A DNA stretch of 64,000 nt from Cyclina sinensis (GCA_012932295.1 JAAONU010000001.1:5727104-5791103), one strand, 5' to 3'; counted from the stretch's first letter, positions 10,929-22,744 are shown. The notes: a model not told the origin generated them from the sequence alone. A program made the numbers and translations.

Positions 10929-13900
10929 ATGCAGTATCCTTGCATTGAATGCAAAAAGGATGTTCGACCAAGACAGCATGCTGTTGCATGCGAGTCCTGT
11001 GAAAGATGGCAGCATAGAAAATGCAACACTGGTAAGCTTTATAATCAATTAATTACTTAACTAGATCACAAAATAAGGTTTTCTTACATTCTTATACATT
11101 TGTACATGTACACGTATAATTAATTGTTATTAAAAAAAGATATTTCTTATTGTAATGACACATTACATCCCTTTTAATTCTAATTAATGAATATAATAAG
11201 TTTCATTAAATAATTTTAGTTGTAAAGTCTATATGAATTGTGAGCGTTTTTAGATTTAATTTTACTTAATTTATTACATGGTTATATGAAAGTAATTGCA
11301 TCAAGAAAAATGAAACACGTGTGATAACTTTATCAAAATTGGGACCATAAGTACTTTTATTCTATTTCAGGTATTCCCATAGACAGATATCGGGAAGCTG
11401 TAAAGAATGGTGAAGGTGTGTCATTTGTATGCAAGGAATGTGAGGCATGCATACCTATGGACAACACAATGACAGATACATCAGCATCTGTTCAAAGGGA
11501 AGTCACATTCCACCTTCAATCTTCTCTCCTGTCAGATGCAGAAGACAGAGACCATACCACACCAGAAGATCAAGACATCGTAAATGCTCCATTTGACATC
11601 TCAAACCGAGAGATAAGAGATCCAGAGGAAACACATGAAAGGTATTGTATTTAATGATTATAAGAGATTTTAATGTTATTCAGAATTGTTATTTTAATTT
11701 CATTACAATGGAATGATGATACGGATGATACAAAATATAATTAGGAATTTAAGTGCTAGATTATTTACCATTTAAAATATACTTTGTATTTGATTTTTGC
11801 CCCAAGCTGTTGGCATGTTTGCTATTGTAGATCTATGGCAGAGGAAGAATGGGAGTAAGCGTGGGAAGCCTTTATTGGTTTGCACAGACAGATTCAAATA
11901 CGCAGTAAAGGTAAGTGAAAGTTCCATACGTATTTGTAGGTAACTTATAACATATAACTTATTTCATATACACAGCTATATAAATTTGCCTTATTGTCTG
12001 GAAATGAAATGACTGAATTTCAAATGGAACAACTCATTTATAAATTCTTTGACTGTATTTATTAGAAAAACCTGAAGAACTCCTTGCTGCAGAAACTTAC
12101 TAAGTTATAACTTGTATCATAGACACAGCTATATATATTTCACAAGAATGGATTTTTATTTTCTAGAAAAACCTTAAGAACTCTGTGCTGTGGACTTGCA
12201 GTTTGAGAAGTGCTTCAGTTAGATGCTATGCAACGGTTGTACAGAAGGCAGATGAATATGTACGAGGACCAAATCCACACCAGCATGCCCCTGACCCATC
12301 CATTATCAACAAAGTAAAGATAAGTAACCAAGTGAAAAAGGAAGCTAGGCGACATGTTTATCAGTCTGCAACAGAGTTGGCAAACACAGCAATCCATGAA
12401 CACATGCAGCCGGATCAGCCAGGATTACTTTTAACAGCCAGTGTAGCAAGGACATCAAATCGCTACAGATGTAGATTTAGACCAGCAGAGCCGAAGGATC
12501 TGAAGTTTGTTGTTGACCAAAATTATCTTCAGTGTCAGGATTTCCTTGTTGCTGACATTGTGAATGGACAGGCCCGACATTTGGTATTTGCAACAGAGGA
12601 ACAGCTTAAAGTCATGAGTAACACTAAAAGATGGTTCATGGATGGTACTTTCAAGGTATGATCTTTATCATAACAATAAGTAACGACATGGTAAAGGAAA
12701 CCTTTAGAAATAATTAAACAACAATCTGAGATGATGATCTGGATGATAAAATCAACAAATGATGTTAACATTTTTTATATATATATAAATAAAATTGTTA
12801 AATACAGTTGGAAAAAGATTAAACATGAGCAATACTATAAAAGGACTATTATTTGTAGGTTGTAGGGGAACCCTTTTCTGCTGGTCAACTTGTATCCATA
12901 CATGGTTTCGTCTGCAAAGATGGTATTGACAAGCAAGTCCCACTGGCTTTTATTCTCATGTCAAGAAAGAGAACAGAGGATTATGTTAAGGTTTGTTTTA
13001 AAGGGTACTGAAAGTCAGGAAATATGATTAAATATTTTAATTTTTTAGTAGAAAATATGATTAAATATTTTAATTTTTTAGTAGAAAATATGATTAAATA
13101 TTTCAACTATTTAGTAAAGTTATTTCATATTCCAAAATGAAACAAACATCTTAAGCCTGCAAAATCACTTTTAATTATATTCTAAAGACAGAAAATTCTT
13201 TGTGCTTAAAATGCATAACATTAATTTCTTAAGATTATCAATATTTAACAAGAAATGATACATTTTTAGGTACTGACAGGAATCCGAGATGCACTAGATA
13301 ATGTGAGCGTTGAGAACTTTGTAATGGACTTTGAACAAGGTAATTTACTTTCTGCTACGCAATTTGATACAGTTACTGAGTGACACTTTCTTTTGTTAAC
13401 TTATTCTTAAGCCTACAAATTTTAATTATTATCTGTATATATATATAAATAAATCTATGTCATTTATATAAAGATATGAAGAACTTGTATTAAACATAAC
13501 TTGTATCATGACCATTAATATTAATTTATCTTTGCAGCTGCATGGGTAGCCGTTCGTCGGGTATTTCCAGATGTTACAATCAAGGGATGTGTATTCCACT
13601 TTACTCAGGCTATCTGGAGAAAGGTGCAAAACTTAGGACTGAGGCCAGCATACATGCAGAGAGCATCCATCTTTAATTACATCAGGCAACTAATGGCTCT
13701 TCCTTTCCTGCCATATGCACACATCGAGCCTGCATTTAGAGAACTTGCAGGAAGGGCTAACAGTGAGCAGCTTAGAAGTTTGGTGTCATATGTAGACAAC
13801 CAATGGATGAACAACGTCATATTCGACATAGAGTCTCTGTCTATTTATGGTTGTACAGTCAGAACCAACAATGATGTTGAAGGTAAACAATGTAATAACT

Positions 13901-14283
13901 ATACTAGTATGTTAACATGCTTGCTGTTTGTTAATCAAAGTATTGATAATACTAGAATATAACAAATGTTTTTCTTGGCTGAAAAATGAAAAGAATGTGA
14001 CTAGTATCAAATTGAAAAATATATACAATTACAATGTCTTGTTCCTGCACTTCGTAATGAAGCTGAACTTTTTGCATACGAGTTGAGAAGAGTCAGAGAA
14101 GGCATGACAACTAGACGAGTTAGACCTGCTTCTAGGCTGACAGAGGGAAAGATAAAGGACCTGTGGAATAGGTATCACCAGCATGAATTGAGTACTAGTG
14201 AACTTTTAAAACAATGTGCAAAAGTCTATGGCCCACAGGGTGATGATTCACATGATGAAGATGAGATTGTGACTAGATTGTAG
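10929..14283 (+). CDS. MULE transposase with zinc-finger, FLYWCH-like and DDE domains (spliced)
   Basis: The likely product is a Mutator-type DDE transposase acting on the terminal repeats of its own element. Proposed exons with GT/AG borders are 10929-11031, 11371-11646, 11831-11910, 12167-12655, 12859-12990, 13270-13339, 13538-13882 and a last exon from about 14030 to the stop at 14283. Exons 1-2 give a Cys/His finger (CIEC..CESCERWQHRKC..CKEC, PHD-like), followed by an acidic Ser/Asp-rich linker. Exons 3-4 give a FLYWCH-like domain (RKNGSKRGKPLLV, then VLWTCSL, SVRCYATV and HQHAPDP). The catalytic core shows WFMDGTFK (first Asp), NFVMDFEQ (second Asp), GCVFHFTQA (C/H motif) and NNDVEG (candidate Glu). 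The exon 2/3 join uses the donor at 11647 because it is the one that keeps frame. The conserved stretch that normally follows NNDVEG could not be found, so the 13882/14030 join is uncertain and the protein may be defective. Confidence 0.75.
13019..13117. repeat. Three 33-bp direct repeats in an intron of the MULE transposase
   Basis: The unit 'aatatgattaaatatttta', then 'attttttagtaga', starts at 13021, 13054 and 13087. It lies between the exons ending at 12990 and starting at 13270. Confidence 0.85.
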
Positions 14284-14309
14284 AAAAAAAAGAAAGATCA
14301 TAGAAGTAT

Positions 14310-14625
14310 GTATAGAATATTCTGAAAAATGAAAAGAATGTGACTAGTAGCCTCAGCTATTTTTCTTGACTGAAAAATGAAAAGACTGTGACTTGTAGCC
14401 TCAGCTATTTTTCTTGGCTGAAAAATGAAAAGAATGTGACTAGTAGCTTCAGCTATTTTTCTTGACTGAATAATGAAAAGAATGTGACTAGTAGCCTCAG
14501 CTATTTTTCTTGACTAAAAAATGAAAAGAATGTGACTAGTAGCCACAGCTATTTTCTTGACTGAAAAATTAAAAGAGTTAGACTGATCATGCAAAGTTAT
14601 TTTTCTAGACTGAAAATGAAAATAA
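14310..14625. repeat. 48-bp tandem array downstream of the MULE transposase
   Basis: At least five copies with exact 48-bp spacing: 'gtgactagtagcctcagc' starts at 14340, 14388 (variant 'gtgacttgtag'), 14436, 14484 and 14532. Each contains 'cttgactgaaaaatgaaaag'. A single related copy lies inside the transposase gene near 13971-14010. There are no unique spacers, so this is not a CRISPR-like array. Confidence 0.9.
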
Positions 14626-14639
14626 TCATTTTTGATATG

Positions 14640-15180
14640 CTGTTTTATTTATCTATGATGTATATTGCATTGTACATGAAGCAAGCTGCAACTGTAATAC
14701 TAATTATATATTTATTGTTCAATTAATAATCTATTTGAAAAGACCTGAAATGTATTTTATGTCTGTCTGTTTAAAAAAGTTTTATCTGTATCGTCAATTA
14801 ATCACATTTGCTTTTGAAATAAATGAGTGATTAAGAGAATGAAAAATAAAAGAATTTTGAAATAACTACCTTATTGAGTTTTAATTATACTCCTGTTTAA
14901 TCAGCACCTCATCCTGAAATTTGTGAAGAATTTGTATGTTGCCAATCAATGGCAATATACAATTAACAATCATAACAATGCAGGCTTCTTAAAGGTGTGA
15001 ACTGTAAAAAGGTGTGAACTGTAAAAAGGTGTTGATAATGTGATTAATCCAGTCCTTCAAAATTCATTATCTCTTAAAAGTTATGAAAATAATCTTCTGA
15101 ACTCCATTAACTTTCAAAATAAACCAGAATATAATTATAGATCTATATATAATTCACTATCTGAGTACTTTTTATATTTT
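14640..15180. other. 3' non-coding part of the MULE
   Basis: AT-rich sequence between the 48-bp array and the right terminal repeat, with 'aaataaa' polyadenylation-like strings near 14817-14850. No coding content. Confidence 0.5.
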
Positions 15181-15283
15181 GGGGGTGAAAGGTCTTGTAC
15201 AAGAAAAAACTGGGGGGTCTTGGGGGTGAAATGTCTTGGTGAGGAAAAGTCTTGGGGGTGAAACGTCTGGAAATCGTTGTGTT

Positions 15284-16329
15284 CAAGAAAGGTTCTTAGC
15301 GTAATAACAAAAGACTTCTTTTTGAAATGTCGCCGATCAGGTCATCTACGGTACATTTTGCAAAGTTTTGCAGTGGTATAATAAGTTGTGCAAAACTGCT
15401 TAATTACCTTTGTCTCCTTCGTTCACATTTCGGAAAAGTTTTTGACGTTTCCGCGACACCGCCCCTGTGCGTGATAAAGGTTGTCTGTATATTTATAAAA
15501 ACACGGGTCACAATACACTATATGTTTAGATCAAACATTGTGGCGATTCATGCGAATTGTAGCCGTTTGAATTCTTTCTATCTGAATTTATCTATTTGAA
15601 ATCATAGATCTATATCATCAATATATATGCCCATATAACGTATAAAGAGTTTAGTCAAGTGTGTTGTAACAATATTATGTTTCTTGAATGAACTCAGTAA
15701 AATTCCATTGAGCCACCAGGGTCTTTCATATGGCGGCAGGGTCTTTCAAATAGCATTTGAAAGACCCTGCTTATACACTGTACATTTCCCACCAATGACA
15801 CAGTCCGTTCATTAAAGTTGCAAAGGAAAAAAAAGGATAATTATCTCTAAACTGTCGGATTAAAGTGTTTTTCTCACATTTGTATGGAACAATGGAAGGT
15901 ATACCATCGTCACATTTTTTTGTTGCTGTTGTTGTTTGAAAATAAATTGGGATAGTACCAATTTGCCTGATGAATGGCAGAAATTTAAGACAAGCAAAAC
16001 TGATCTTTAATGATCCACTTAGTTAAAAAAACAACAACAACAGAAGAGCAAATCGTGAACTATCTTGGATTTCTATCTACTAGAGTATCAAATAGCCAAG
16101 GGTTAAGAGCACCAGTCGGTCTACGATTTGAAACACTGCGTTTTATATACCAAAATGTTCGTCAGGATCAGCAGAATATGAAATGGGGCTTCACTTTTCC
16201 TGAAGTGGCTGGAGGCTATAGAAATCCAAGGTGGTGTCCAAGATGGCTGCCGAACTCGAAAAAAACAACTAAATATACAATGTTCTGTATATATTATGTT
16301 CATACATGATAAGCAAGATTACTTAGCTG
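15284..16329. other. Right flank of the MULE, with an LTR-like scrap
   Basis: No recognised gene; the 90-residue frame at 15327-15599 has no family resemblance I can see. 15663-15840 resembles the LTR starting at 38579 ('aatgaactcagtaaaattcc', then 'ccaatgacacagtccgttca'), with an extra 'agggtctttca' inverted motif inserted. It is probably a related solo or partial LTR. Confidence 0.45.
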
Positions 16330-17790
16330 AAGATTACATTGATGTTTTTTCTATTGATGAGTTACAAACATATTTGTTATTATTTGACACAGCACATTTT
16401 CTTACTCAGAAAAATTACAAATTTTACTTGATAAATTTTATGACTATTGCAGCAAATGGGATATTGAAGTAAATTCAGATAAAACAGTTGTTATGGTTTT
16501 TCGGCAAAGTATCAGATCTTCTAATTTAACCTTAAAGTATAACAGCACAAATTTAAAGCAAGTTAAGACGTTTACTTATTTAAGTGATACTCTGTCATCC
16601 AATGGAAGTTCTTACCAGGCACAAAATGCATTTTCTGCACAGGCTTTAAAGACTCTTTATTCTCTGAATACTCTGTATGAAAATGTAAATATAGATATTA
16701 ATGATAGGTTGAAACTTTAATTCTATTGTACTTCCCGTCGTATTTTACTGTTCTGAGATTTGGGGGCTTCCATAAGTCTTCAGATGCGAAGGTCATCCGT
16801 AAAGTTCGTGGACAGCGTTATTAACGTGGATAATCATAAATGTTCTACGCCAAAAAGTTACGTATATACAATATAACATATTGAAAGAGTATATGCCAAA
16901 TATGAAAGCGAAATATTGACAGATAAAAAATATACGCTACATAGGTCAAACACACATATAGAATTACGGAGAACTTCAACGTACTTTACATCGACGTATA
17001 GAACAAATATACTTAAAGTTTCTAAAGCAAACCCTTTGGGTTAAACAACAGACGTGTAGCAGCGAAGTTATGGTTAGTCTGGTGTATTTCCTATGAGTGT
17101 AGTTCGTAAAATCAGAATTATTCAGTTTTGTTAAAAGATTAAGAATATGCCTAATTCAACTATCTACAAATTAATGATAACCCAGGGACGAAACAATGCA
17201 TTGCTGAATTGCTGGTCATTGAACTTGGATTTTCTTTCCTGTGCAATCATGATAGTGTATCTGAAACAAATGTTACTGCAATAATTCAAAGAATTCATGA
17301 TCAGTACTTGCAAAAATGGTTATCTGAATTAGAATCGTCGTCTAAATTAGATTATTATAAGAAATTTGAGCCAAATTTTATGCAAGCCGGTTATTTGAAT
17401 ACTATAAATGTTGAAGCTCATAGAATTGCATTGGCTAGATTTAGATGTTCATCACATAACCTGGAGATAGAAGAAGGCTGTTTTAGGAATATCATTAGAT
17501 CAGAGAGAATATTTAGAAGATGTTATATGAGTAAGTTGAATCAGAATTTCATTTTTGTTAGTATTTCCTATATATAGGGAGTTACGTTTAAGGTTTTTAG
17601 ATGGTTATTTTTATACATAGTCTTCTTTGAATAAACTATCTAAACTTATGTCTTTATCTAAACGCTCTTTTCTTGTTAAGCTTGCAAGGTTTATTTATTT
17701 TGCTATCAAGATAAGAAATGATAGCGTTATGTGTATTGACGTATATATTTCATATGAAAATGTAACATATATTTTATATTTCAATGTATT
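16330..17790 (+). pseudogene. C-terminal half of a non-LTR retrotransposon reverse transcriptase (decayed)
   Basis: Translation in shifting frames gives the end of an RT: 'LLLFDTAHFLT' where YxDD-type elements have 'FADDTA', so the Ala-Asp pair of the active-site loop is missing; then 'KWDIEVNSDKTVVMVF', 'KTFTYLSDTLSSNGS' and 'ENVNIDINDRLKL'. Next comes 'WGFHKSSDAK' and a C-terminal region (17209-17577) with 'HRIALARFRCSSHNLEIEEG', typical of mollusc LINE pol C-termini. Further pieces ('LDGYF', 'KLARFIYFAIKIRND') run to about 17720. Stops and frameshifts show it is dead. There is no endonuclease, so the copy is 5' truncated. The exact LINE clade is not certain. Confidence 0.7.
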
Positions 17791-17952
17791 GCAATCGTAA
17801 TTTAGGTAAAATTATAATGTCTTTGATCTTTTTATAAGTATTTCATTTCAGAACACTTTAGTAATTGCCACCGTAAAAACTATAAATTTTCATACTTTTC
17901 AATTTGTCGGAGAAAAACATGTATACATATTAATAAATATTTTGACTTTGAC

Positions 17953-19725
17953 TATAATTTCTCATCTATTTGTTGGTAATCAACAAACAAACTTGTAATG
18001 TATTTAATTCCTCTGAAAATTCTAACATATAAGATGATAAAGACCTTTCATATAGGTAGAGGTCAAGGTAAAATTCAAGGTCAAAGGTGGGTTTTTTTAT
18101 ATTGTATTATATATATCCCCACTTTAATTATTTTAGCCAAATATGAGGTGCTAAATGAACAGCAAAGTATGTTATTTAAATGAAAAACACTTTAAAATTA
18201 TAATTGTTATCATGGCGATAATACAAGATATTGGTTTAAGTAGATGTGAAATCAATTTTGAGAAAGTAGGGAAAACGTACGTCTTATGATAAAGGAACGT
18301 TTTTCATATATAATGCAAACATTTTAACAGAATGCTACATTTTATTTTTTACTTCACCAATACCGACTGAAACAAATTTATTGGTCTTTTATAACATTTA
18401 TGGAGAGGACATGGTCGGTTTATTTTATTAATCCGTGGGAACGACTTATTTTCAGAAATATTTTTTTCTAATCTGTGGGAACGAGTTATTTTGTGCGAAA
18501 AAAATCTTTTTTAACTTGTGGGAACAAGTTATTTTGTGCGAAAAAATCTTTTTTTAACTTGTGGGAACGAAATATTTTGTGCGAAAAATATTTTTTTAAC
18601 TTGTGGGAACGGATTATTTTGCGCGAAAAATCTTTTTTTTAATATGTGGGAACGAATTATTTTGCGCGCAAAATCTTTTTTTAACTTGTGGAAATGAGTT
18701 ATTTTGTGCGAAAAACATTTTTTTAACTTGTGGGAACGAGTTGTTTTTTGCAAAAAATCTTTTTTCAACTTGTGGAAACGATTAATTTTGTGCGAAATTT
18801 TTTTTTAACTTGTGGGAACGAGTTATTTTGTGCGAAAAATACTTTTTTAACTTGTGGGAACGAGTTATTTTGTGCGAAAAATATTTTTTTAACTTGTGGG
18901 AAGGAGTTATTTTGTGCGAAAAATATTTTTTAACTTGTGGGAACGAAATATTTTGTTTAATTTAATTAAAACGTTCGAACAATTTATTATCTTGAGAGAA
19001 CGACTTAATAACTTGTGGATACAAGTTATTGAAAAAAATATCTGAGAAAATAACTCGTTCCCACAACAACATTTTTTTGGCACAAAGTAATCCGTTCCCA
19101 CAAGTTAAAAAAATATTTTTCGCACAAAATATTTCGTTCCCACAAGTTAAAAACAGATTTTTTTTGCACAAAATAACTCGTTCCCACAAGTTTAAAAAAG
19201 ATTTTTCGCACAAAATAACTCGTTCCCACAAGTTAAAAAAAGATTTTTCGCACAAAATTATCCGTTCCCACAAGTTAAAAAAAGATTTTTCGCACAAAAT
19301 ATTTCGTTCCCATAAGTTAAAAAAAGATTTTTTGCACAAAATAATTCGTTCCCACAAGTTAAAAAAAGATTTTTCACGCAATATATTTCGTTCCCAGAAG
19401 TTAAAAAAAGATTTTTCGCACAAAATAATTCGTTCCCACAAGTTAAAAAAGAATTTTCGCAAGAAATATTTCGTTCCCACAAGTTAAAATAACATTTTTC
19501 GCACAAAATAACTTGTTCCCTAAAAGTTAAAAAAAAAAGATTTTTCGCGCAAAATAATCCGTTCCCACAGATTAGAAAAAAATATTTCTGAAAATAAGTC
19601 GTTCCCTCGGATTAATAAAATAAACCGACCATGTCCTCTCCATGCTTCCGTATTACACATTTAGCTAAAATGTCATAATCATAGTTAACTTGAATTAGAG
19701 AAAAGTAGATAAAACATATCAGGAA
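17953..19725 (+). repeat. Arm X, plus-strand copy (interrupted by a foldback element)
   Basis: From 'tataatttctcatctatttg' onward this matches the reverse complement of 34160-33220. Shared anchors include 'ttcctctgaaaattctaa', 'tatcatggcgataataca' and 'aatgctacatttta'. The homology stops at 18400 and resumes at about 19657 ('cataatcatagttaacttga' against 'ataagcatggtttaattga'). The foldback element at 18401-19656 is therefore an insertion into this copy. Confidence 0.65.
18401..19656. mobile_element. Foldback-type palindromic element made of ~60 bp subrepeats
   Basis: The left arm opens 'tggagaggacatggtcggtt' and the right arm closes with its reverse complement ('aaccgaccatgtcctctcca' at about 19623-19642). 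Each ~560-600 bp arm is a run of about ten units of the type 'aacttgtgggaacgagttat', then 'tttgtgcgaaaaa' and a T-run, in opposite orientation. The centre is an unrelated ~70 bp spacer around 18960-19030. A 7-bp direct repeat 'acattta' (18394-18400 and 19657-19663) is a candidate target duplication, supported by the uninterrupted arm X copy at 33240-33310. The many frames here are artefacts of the repeat. Confidence 0.75.
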
Positions 19726-19925
19726 CTAGATGGGTGTTCAGTTGCACACTTGTGTCACCCTTGGGTACGTTGTTAGAATAGCTTAAAAGGTAAACAAGAG
19801 CCTGCTGGAAAAGACAGCATGCTAGTCCAAGTACAACAAGACCTGTCCACAGACAGCATGCTCCACTTTTCTCAGTGCTGGATAATTAATTATAAGCCAA
19901 GTTAAACAAGAGGCCCAAGTGAAAA
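19726..19925. other. No gene seen
   Basis: Contains 'gacagcatgctagtccaag' and 'cagacagcatgctccactt', a short repeated motif also seen near 48270. Confidence 0.4.
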
Positions 19926-20345
19926 AAAATTGAGTGGGGGAGGGCAAGTACCTAGTCATACAAGATGAACAATTTTTTTTGGAGGGGGGGGGGGGGAGTC
20001 AAGTAGCTATGTTTAAAAAAAGAATATTTCGGGTCCAGGGGTCGATTGGGAGTCAAGTACCTATGTATTTAAAAAAATCGGACCCCGGGGGTGGGAGGAC
20101 TGGTTGGGGGAGGGGAGTTTTTTTTAGGGTGGATGGGGAGTCGAAATACCTATGTATAAAAAAAAATTCGGGCTCCGGGGGACTGGTTTGGGGGGAGGGG
20201 GTTGAGGGTGGATGGGAAGCCAAGTACCTATGTATTAAAAAAATCGGGCCCGGGGGGTGTAAAAAAATGAAGGAGGGTTACGTGGGCGGGTTGGGGGCTC
20301 CCCATGCAGAGGGAGGGGAGAAAGGGGGTACCTCTCATGTCAGTT
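19926..20345 (+). repeat. G-rich tandem repeat
   Basis: About five units of 65-75 bp share 'agtcaagtacctatgtatt', then 'aaaaaaatcgg', separated by G-rich text (for example 'gggtgggaggactggttggg'). The 137-residue plus-strand frame is Gly/Lys-rich and follows the repeat period, so I do not call a gene. Confidence 0.7.
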
Positions 20346-20559
20346 AATATCTTATTTCTAGGCTTAAGAAGTTTTTTTCCTATATATAAGTATAAGCAAA
20401 ATCAAGTGACTCCTGGGGTGGAGCTAACTGTGACCCCAGGGACATGGGTACCAACAATCTTTGCAGGGGTCTTGCTTGTGATGAAGTATTCCAAGTTTGA
20501 ATGGAATATCTTTAACACTTTTTTAGAAATGGACATAAACAAAAAGGTTAACCAAGAAA

Positions 20560-21113
20560 TTTTAAGTTGAAAAAGGGGCATAACATTGCAAAAATAAATT
20601 TGAGGGTCATCTGCCCTTGAGAAATGGTGTTGTCTTAAGTGATACAATTGTAAGCATTACAATTGGAAAGTTTGATGAAGAAATATTAAGAAATGGCATA
20701 GTTATAGGCAATGTTAAGTTTTCATGACAAAATCAAGTACAAAAAGGGGCATAACTCTGTCAATTGTGACCTTTACCTGCAGATTTTGGTATCATCATGA
20801 CCCTGTTGCCGTAAGCAATATAATTTGAAAGTTTGATGACGAAATGTTAAGAAATGGCAAAGTTATTGCCAACGTTAAGTTTTCATGAAAAAATCCAAGT
20901 ACAAAAAGGGGGATAACTCTGTCAAATGTGACCTTGACTTAAAGATTTTGGCATCATCCCGACCCTGTTGTCATAAGCAATATAATTTGAAAGTTTGATG
21001 ACGAAATGTTAAGAAATGGCAAAGGTATAGCCAACGTTAAAGTTTCGTGACGGACCGACGGACAAAGCGATCCCTATGTATCGCCGTTTCTTCGAAAGGG
21101 CGACACAAAAACC
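20560..21113 (+). repeat. Pearl-like array (family A, long copy)
   Basis: Two to three ~175 bp monomers with 'ggggcataactctgtcaatt', 'gtaagcaatataatttgaaa' and 'gatgacgaaatgttaagaaa'. It ends 'gacggaccgacggacaaagc' and the stem 'tcgccgtttcttcgaaagg', then 'gcgac', as at 1-235. Confidence 0.75.
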
Positions 21114-21275
21114 ACAGTCAAAAAACACAGCCTCCCTACACAGTCAAAATGTAGAGGCAAAGACAGCATAAATTCATTTTTTTTTAAAAAGGGAGACACC
21201 ACAAACAATTAACGACAATGAGAACCAGAGGGGTTACCGCCTTGGAACGGTCAGTGGTAAAATATTTGTCACTGA
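21114..21275 (+). repeat. Dispersed repeat Z, partial copy
   Basis: Shares 'acacagcctccctacacagt', 'gacaccacaaacaattaacg' and 'gttaccgccttggaacg' with 37012-37431 and, on the minus strand, with 57004-57420. Only the first third is present. No coding content. Confidence 0.7.
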
Positions 21276-22740
21276 AGAAACACATTAATATATATCGCAA
21301 TTATAGAAGGAACACATTAATCTATATGGCAACTGTTACGCCAGTGATATATGGATTAAAACAATTACAGACATTGAACTTTTATCAACTATCTTCATTA
21401 TAGTCTAAATGTTATTTAAAGAAGAAACAAGCACTGTATTGAAAGTGTATTCAAAGTACAAAAGATGATATATAAAACAGCTGAAATACATCTAAATATA
21501 TACCATATCTTATACGATAAACTGTCTTAAGAATAACTCTAATGCCTGTAAAAGTTTTTACTTTATAAAACAATACTGATCTTAGCATGAAAAAGACGTT
21601 GGCTTGCATGACATTTTAGAATAATTTGTGTTAAATATGTCTCATAGGTTACACACCACTAAAACGGTAATTATACACACTTCGGAGTCATTAGCCAGAG
21701 TGTGACGTATTTTACATACTACTAAAAAGTGGTATTTTAAGACACTATCAATAGTTATACATGAAGCTCTTATAAATGAATATATCAGTTTGTCGGTATA
21801 TGGCCTATAATTCAGAGACATGACATACCACTAAAACAGTTAATTTTATATTCATTCCTAGTGGGATAAAAATGTTGTACATAATGTTAACTTATACTGC
21901 CGACGTATGCATATAACAATTTGTCAGCAGCTTTTATATCATAAAGTCAGATGTAATAAAGTTACATATTAATAATTGTAACAGCTATGGATCTGGTAAA
22001 ATACTCTAAAACCTATTCACAACCTACATTCACTCACTAGTTTTGGATACGAATTCACTGACGATAGTTCTCGAATCCGGCCTGTTGCAGCCCCGGTGTT
22101 GCTAAATGACATGATATGTGATTGTTCTACTTGAAGTGAGACATGTTCATGCTTTATAAATCAACATTCGTGTACTAGCTTGTTCATGTATTCATAATCC
22201 TCTGACAGGTAAATAATGATTTGTGTTAATGTGTACACACTTCGCTTATCTTCAGCCACGATTTTAATAGCTCTGAAGATGAAGATTGACCTTTTCTTGG
22301 AATTATTTCACTGTCTGCATTAGGCAAACATCTTTTCTGCCCAGAATGATTTCAAAATATAAAATGTAATTATTAACCATTGCAAATCGCTTAGTTTATT
22401 GAAGAAAGACTAACACTAATTGCTAACAGGGAATCATAATTTTTTGTGCATACATTAGTTTGAGTTTTGTTCAAGTACTACTATAGAGTCCAGTATAAAA
22501 TTGCAATATTTGGGTTACAAAAGATTTTTAAAAAAATGATATATGTCACAATTAGCAATATGCAACTTAATTAGATGTTACTAAGTGATACAATTTCTAG
22601 TATAAGATACGATATATATTTAGATGTTGTTCAGCTATTTGTGTATAATTAACGTACTTTGAAAACAATGCCTACTTCTTCTTTCAATAAAATTTAAATC
22701 ATAATAAAGATATTTAATAAAAAATTCAATGTTTGCCATT
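21276..22740. other. No gene seen
   Basis: AT-rich, with recurring 'cactaaaacggt/agtt' motifs near 21655, 21720 and 21830. No recognisable protein or RNA gene on either strand. Confidence 0.45.
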
Positions 22741-22744
22741 GTTT

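Larger units (their letters stand above)
9790..15275 (+). mobile_element. Complete Mutator-like (MULE) DNA transposon
   Basis: The ends are inverted repeats. The left end reads 'cagacatttcacccccaaga', then 'cttttcctcccaagac'. The right end is its reverse complement with few changes ('gaggaaaagtcttgggggtg', then 'aaacgtctg'). The 8-bp direct repeat 'gttgtgtt' flanks the element exactly (9782-9789 and 15276-15283), as expected from MULE-type target duplication. The 5486 bp interior encodes one spliced transposase on the plus strand (10929-14283), a ~150 bp direct duplication upstream of it (near 10320 and 10470) and a 48-bp tandem array downstream. This is the best-bounded autonomous-type element in the window. 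Confidence 0.85.

Noticed and set aside
14310..14625. Possible CRISPR-like array
   Set aside because: The repeats are contiguous with no unique spacers, lie in an animal-type transposon, and show simple tandem-duplication structure.
15327..15599. 90-codon frame to the right of the MULE
   Set aside because: No family resemblance on either strand, no splice or start context worth noting, and it lies in a repeat-flanked region.
18529..19506. Many overlapping 60-170 residue frames on both strands (repeated KNLFLTCGNELFCA-type text)
   Set aside because: They are produced by the ~60 bp subrepeats of the palindrome, appear on both strands, and have no independent support as genes.
19934..20347. 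137-codon Gly/Lys-rich plus-strand frame
   Set aside because: It is low-complexity translation of a G-rich tandem repeat, with no conserved feature.
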